The position numbers and the translations under genes are program-made. Below are positions 7,254-9,909 of a DNA stretch of 9,909 bases, one piece after another. The stretch's first letter is position 1. Each line of letters opens with the position of its first letter. Location: NCBI GenBank assembly GCA_030589835.1, contig JAUUZS010000103.1:1-9909 (forward strand). The letters are read 5' to 3'. Below the pieces are notes generated by a model. It was not told the origin of the DNA and searched no databases. It saw only the letters and a list, made by a program, of their open reading frames with translations. The stretch is from Cyclobacteriaceae bacterium. Its GTDB lineage: Bacteria > Bacteroidota > Bacteroidia > Cytophagales > Cyclobacteriaceae.

Positions 7254-8372
7254 TTAGGCTATAGAACTATTGTGGTAGTATTTTTTCTTCAACCAAAATG
7301 CCACCCTTACCAACAATATGAGGGCAGGAACTACAACCAGAGGTCCAACAACCCCAGTAAATGCGAGACCAGAATTTAAGCCAAATACGGCAATAGCAAC
7401 CGCAATTGCCAATTCAAAGTTATTCCCTGCTGCTGTAAAAGCAATAGATGCGTTTTTGTCATAATCTGCGCCCATACCTTTGCTTATAAAAAATCCAATT
7501 AGAAACATGATGCCAAAATAGATTAATAATGGAATCGCTATTCTTACAACATCCATTGGGATCTGGACGATTAATTCTCCTTTGAGTGAAAACATGACAA
7601 CAATAGTGAATAAAAGTGCAATTAGTGTCATCGGAGAGATTGTAGAAATGAATTTGGTTTTATACCATTCTTCTCCCTTGAGCTTTACGAGTAAGATCCG
7701 GCTAAGCAGACCTGCCAAAAAGGGAATCCCTAAGTAAATGGCAACGCTTTCAGCTATAGTGATTATAGATATATCTACAATAGCACCTTCAAACCCAAAA
7801 TAGGGTGGTAGAATAGTTATAAATATCCATGCGTAAAGACTATAAGCAAACACTTGAAAAATACTGTTTAGAGCGACAAGGCCAGCGCCATATTCACTGC
7901 TTCCCTCGGCCAGGTCATTCCAAACCAGCACCATAGCAATACAACGAGCCAAACCGATTAATATCAATCCAACCATGTATTCAGGATAATCACGCAAAAA
8001 TAGAATAGCTAAGATAAACATGAGTACAGGCCCTATGATCCAATTAAGCAGTAGGGAAATTGATAGTACTTTTACATCCCTAAATACTTTTGGAAGAAGT
8101 TTATAGTTCACCTTTGCAAGGGGCGGATACATCATAAGAATAAGCCCAATGGCTATTGGGATATTCGTGGGTCCGCTGCTCATTGAATCAATGCCTGAAG
8201 CTACATTTGGAAAAAAATAACCCAATCCAACGCCAATACCCATAGCAAGGAAAATCCAAAGTGTTAAGTACTGATCTAAAAAACTTAGCTTCTTTTTGTG
8301 GGTTTTCAATTTAAGAAAGTTGTGGTTTGATTTTTTCAAAAAGCCCCAGCAGCTTTGTTTCATATATGACAT
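7254..8372 (-). CDS. acr3: ACR3-family arsenite efflux transporter
   Basis: The protein has 372 residues and is an integral membrane protein with about 10 spans. It begins after a basic N-terminus with [19 protein letters not shown] (29-47), a hallmark opening of ACR3. Further family motifs are [11 protein letters not shown] (80-90), the span [16 protein letters not shown] (140-155) with the conserved Cys144, and [15 protein letters not shown] (313-327) with Glu319; the Cys and Glu are the functionally important residues in this family. It exports As(III), possibly Sb(III), driven by the proton gradient. The ATG at 8372 has GAGG at 9 nt spacing and overlaps the upstream gene by 62 bp. A TTG at 8309, just after that gene's stop codon, would remove 21 residues and leave a conventional N-terminus, so the start is uncertain. 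No arsR or arsC is in the window. The symbol is arsB in some annotations. Confidence 0.92.
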   Translation of the reverse strand: MSYMKQSCWGFLKKSNHNFLKLKTHKKKLSFLDQYLTLWIFLAMGIGVGLGYFFPNVASGIDSMSSGPTNIPIAIGLILMMYPPLAKVNYKLLPKVFRDVKVLSISLLLNWIIGPVLMFILAILFLRDYPEYMVGLILIGLARCIAMVLVWNDLAEGSSEYGAGLVALNSIFQVFAYSLYAWIFITILPPYFGFEGAIVDISIITIAESVAIYLGIPFLAGLLSRILLVKLKGEEWYKTKFISTISPMTLIALLFTIVVMFSLKGELIVQIPMDVVRIAIPLLIYFGIMFLIGFFISKGMGADYDKNASIAFTAAGNNFELAIAVAIAVFGLNSGLAFTGVVGPLVVVPALILLVRVAFWLKKKYYHNSSIA

Positions 8373-9093
8373 TTATTTCTGCCTCATTTTCACCTATAGG
8401 TTTGATTGGAATCAAATCTATTACTGCCTCATTACTCAGTTTCGAATTGTAGAAAAGGCTGATTGCCGCCAATAATGTTTCCTGTACAGCATTTTTGCTT
8501 TCTACTTCCTCAAGCCCCATTTGTAATCCGATTGTTTGCATCTCTTTCCATTGAAACCAAAAATAAGTAGGTAACATGGCTGAGATTATTGCGTAGGCTT
8601 CAAGTTTTGATTCTTCAACTTCAAAAGTTTTACCTAACAGCATCAACATTTCATTAAGGGATTGCTTTTCTGGCAGGGAAAATTCTGGAGAAAAACAAAT
8701 GGGATTGTAGCCTTCATTAATATAAGAGGTTGCATTGGGGATCATTCTGGCTATATTGTTACTTGCCAATTTACCCGTTATTTTTTCAATATTAATTTTA
8801 GGAGCTAAGGAAACAATCTGAGTGTTTTCAGAAACCGAATCTTTTATTTTTTCCAGAGTTTCCATGATTGCCGGTGGATGCAGTGCGATGAAAACAATTT
8901 CCTGCTTTGCTGTTACATTACAATAATCAGTAATTTGAATTTCAGGAAACTCCTTTTTAAGTGCTTTTAATACCTCCAAATTGGTATCACAAACAAGAAT
9001 TGATGATAAGCTGAATTGTTTGTTTGTAAATGCCTGAAGAAAGATTCTAGTAATCCTTCCACCACCGACGAATCCAAGTGATTTAGTTTTCAT
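8311..9093 (-). CDS. Pyrroline-5-carboxylate-reductase-like NAD(P)-binding protein, arsenic-cluster paralogue
   Basis: The protein has 260 residues, close to ProC length. The N-terminal Rossmann fold starts with [14 protein letters not shown] (6-19), a GxGGGxx dinucleotide-binding loop as in Pro[11 protein letters not shown] (67-76) matches the ProC VFLAVKP region, and [14 protein letters not shown] (115-128) matches its VRxMPNTPxxVGEG segment. The C-terminal helical dimerisation region is recognisable at [16 protein letters not shown] (170-185) and [11 protein letters not shown]. However, the substrate-site motif SGSGPAY of true ProC is replaced by SAMLPTY, so proline synthesis is doubtful. 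The gene lies between a permease remnant and ACR3, overlapping the latter, which ties it to metalloid export. A redox step on an arsenic or thiol compound, or loss of enzyme activity, are both possible. I do not know its reaction. The start is ATG 9093; Shine-Dalgarno weak. Confidence 0.75.
   Translation of the reverse strand: MKTKSLGFVGGGRITRIFLQAFTNKQFSLSSILVCDTNLEVLKALKKEFPEIQITDYCNVTAKQEIVFIALHPPAIMETLEKIKDSVSENTQIVSLAPKINIEKITGKLASNNIARMIPNATSYINEGYNPICFSPEFSLPEKQSLNEMLMLLGKTFEVEESKLEAYAIISAMLPTYFWFQWKEMQTIGLQMGLEEVESKNAVQETLLAAISLFYNSKLSNEAVIDLIPIKPIGENEAEINVIYETKLLGLFEKIKPQLS
8382..8385 (-). promoter_or_regulatory. Shine-Dalgarno supporting the ATG at 8372 of the ACR3 gene
   Basis: GAGG on the minus strand is 9 nt from the ATG at 8372 and lies inside the end of the upstream reductase-like gene. 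No comparable site precedes the TTG at 8309. It favours translation starting within the upstream gene. Confidence 0.4.
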
Positions 9094-9156
9094 GATTATT
9101 GGATTTAATAGTTAGTAATTTGTTTAGTGAGTTATATAATGAAAATTGGTTTTCTA

Positions 9157-9375
9157 TTATGCTCCATAAATTAATCCGGATGCTGTAGCCATCACCACCA
9201 CTAATGCCACATAGACTACAGTTTTTTGAGTCCCCATCACCCCACGAATCACAAGCATATTTGGTAGAGACAATGATGGACCAGCAAGTAATAAAGCAAG
9301 TGCAGGTCCTTTGCCCATGCCAGCAGCCATTAAACCTTGTAAAATTGGCACTTCCGTCAGTGTAGCAAAAGTCAC
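9157..9375 (-). pseudogene. PF03773 (ArsP/YraQ-like) permease, C-terminal fragment
   Basis: Only the last 72 residues remain, beginning TFATLTEVPILQGLM, then GMGKGPALALLLAGPSLSLP, NMLVIRGVMGTQKTVV and a final hydrophobic helix ending SGLIYGA. This matches the end of the PF03773 permeases commonly found in Bacteroidota arsenic and metal clusters. ArsP members export trivalent organoarsenicals, but that role cannot be claimed from a fragment. Two hydrophobic spans are visible. Similarity ends at the GTG (9373-9375). The minus frame stays open to a TAG at 9403-9405, but the residues before it (VSVLSPPS) are antisense to the RHS gene and do not look like permease. The gene is cut at the joint, so no usable start exists. 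The reductase-like gene begins 63 bp downstream, consistent with one former operon. Confidence 0.8.
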
Positions 9376-9376
9376 A

Positions 9377-9909
9377 GATGGTGGTGATAGTACCGAGACA
9401 GACTATGTAGGCAACATGATCTTCGAGGATGACAATCTGAAACTGATGCATACCGCAGAGGGCAGGATAGCGGTAAGCCAGGTAGGTGGCGTGAACGACT
9501 ACAAATACCAATACACCTTGAAAGATCACCTGGGCAATAGCAGGGTTACTTTCGGAGCTACGGAAAAGGAATACCTGGCCACCATGGAAAGCGAGCTTGC
9601 CAATGAAGAAGAAGCGCAGTTCAATAAAATAGCAGAATACAGGGAGCAAAACTTTATGTACAACCATACGGCGGGTGGAGAGTTTACGCCTGATGAGTCG
9701 TTGATGCTGAATTCGAACATGCTTGTTGATGGGGAAAGGAGAATCGCAGGAGCGATGAAAGGATTGAAAGTCCAGGCAGGAGATTTGGTGGACATGGAAG
9801 TGTGGGCCAAGCATAGCAGTACATGTAGTAGCAATGAAATTACAGCGACAACCTTTTTATTTTCTGCTTTGACTTCCGGTTTTGGGCTGGTAGCATCGGG
9901 GGAAACAAA
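9377..9909 (+). CDS. RHS-repeat-type protein, internal fragment (open at right edge, truncated at left)
   Basis: This is an open plus-strand frame of about 177 codons with no stop before the window ends. It is coding in the typical Bacteroidota RHS/YD-repeat style: TETDYVGNMIFEDDNL, a GRIAV segment, then YQYTLKDHLGNSRVTF (9506-9553). The post-core part carries ATMESELANEEEAQF, GERRIAGAMKGLKVQAGD and VDMEVWAKHS. Such proteins are very large, often secreted, and may be toxin- or surface-related; the C-terminal part lies beyond the window. There is no proper start: the first ATG (9416) is inside a conserved motif and the upstream part of the gene is absent. The frame meets the permease fragment tail to tail around 9376-9395. 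The base composition looks more GC-rich than the arsenic genes. The fragment may be a pseudogene or an assembly artefact. Confidence 0.75.

Noticed and set aside
8311..9093. Annotating this gene as proC
   Set aside because: The substrate-site motif differs from true pyrroline-5-carboxylate reductase and the gene sits in an arsenic cluster, so the proline-pathway name would mislead.
9083..9814. A 243-codon minus-strand open frame
   Set aside because: It is the reverse shadow of the RHS fragment (9377-9909) plus the permease fragment in the wrong frame. Its residues (Cys/His/Phe-rich) resemble no protein family, while the plus frame shows conserved RHS motifs.
9526..9834. A 102-codon minus-strand open frame
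   Set aside because: It lies antisense to the RHS fragment and looks like a shadow of its codon pattern.

Overview
The window looks like a piece of a Bacteroidota chromosome or metagenome contig. The clues are a Bacteroidota-style RHS-type protein at the right end (the YQYTLKDHLGN...RVTF motif), moderately AT-rich DNA, mostly weak Shine-Dalgarno sites, secreted proteins with short N-terminal signal peptides ending in Q, and one octamer matching the Bacteroidota -7 box (TAnnTTTG). A finer placement would be a guess. Every intact gene is on the minus strand, so transcription runs from high to low coordinates.

Left block (215-6643), in transcription order: an ethanolamine-permease-like APC transporter, a glutamine-synthetase-fold gamma-glutamyl-amine ligase, a class I glutamine amidotransferase, a secreted alpha/beta hydrolase of the acetyl-xylan-esterase type, and a secreted beta-propeller glycosidase-like protein. 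The first three form a plausible amine-scavenging set: import, gamma-glutamylation, then hydrolysis or deamidation. The expected oxidation enzymes are not in this window. The last two are exported enzymes that probably act on glycans and may be a separate unit. Three gaps in this block carry different short, purine-rich (coding strand), degenerate tandem repeats just after a stop codon.

Middle (6644-7253): no intact gene, only the C-terminal end of an IS1595/ISXO2-type transposase on the plus strand.

Right block (7254-9375): an arsenic-resistance-like cluster with an ACR3 arsenite efflux carrier, a pyrroline-5-carboxylate-reductase-like NAD(P)-binding protein of unknown role translationally overlapping it, and the last 73 codons of a PF03773/ArsP-type permease. 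The permease breaks off near 9375, where the sequence switches to the interior of an RHS-type gene on the opposite strand that runs out of the window. Both genes are cut at the same place. The joint is either a real rearrangement or an assembly chimera, and it is the main structural oddity here.

The most interesting functional leads are the reductase-like gene in the arsenic cluster and the gamma-glutamylation cassette that uses a class I amidotransferase in place of the usual PuuD-type hydrolase.
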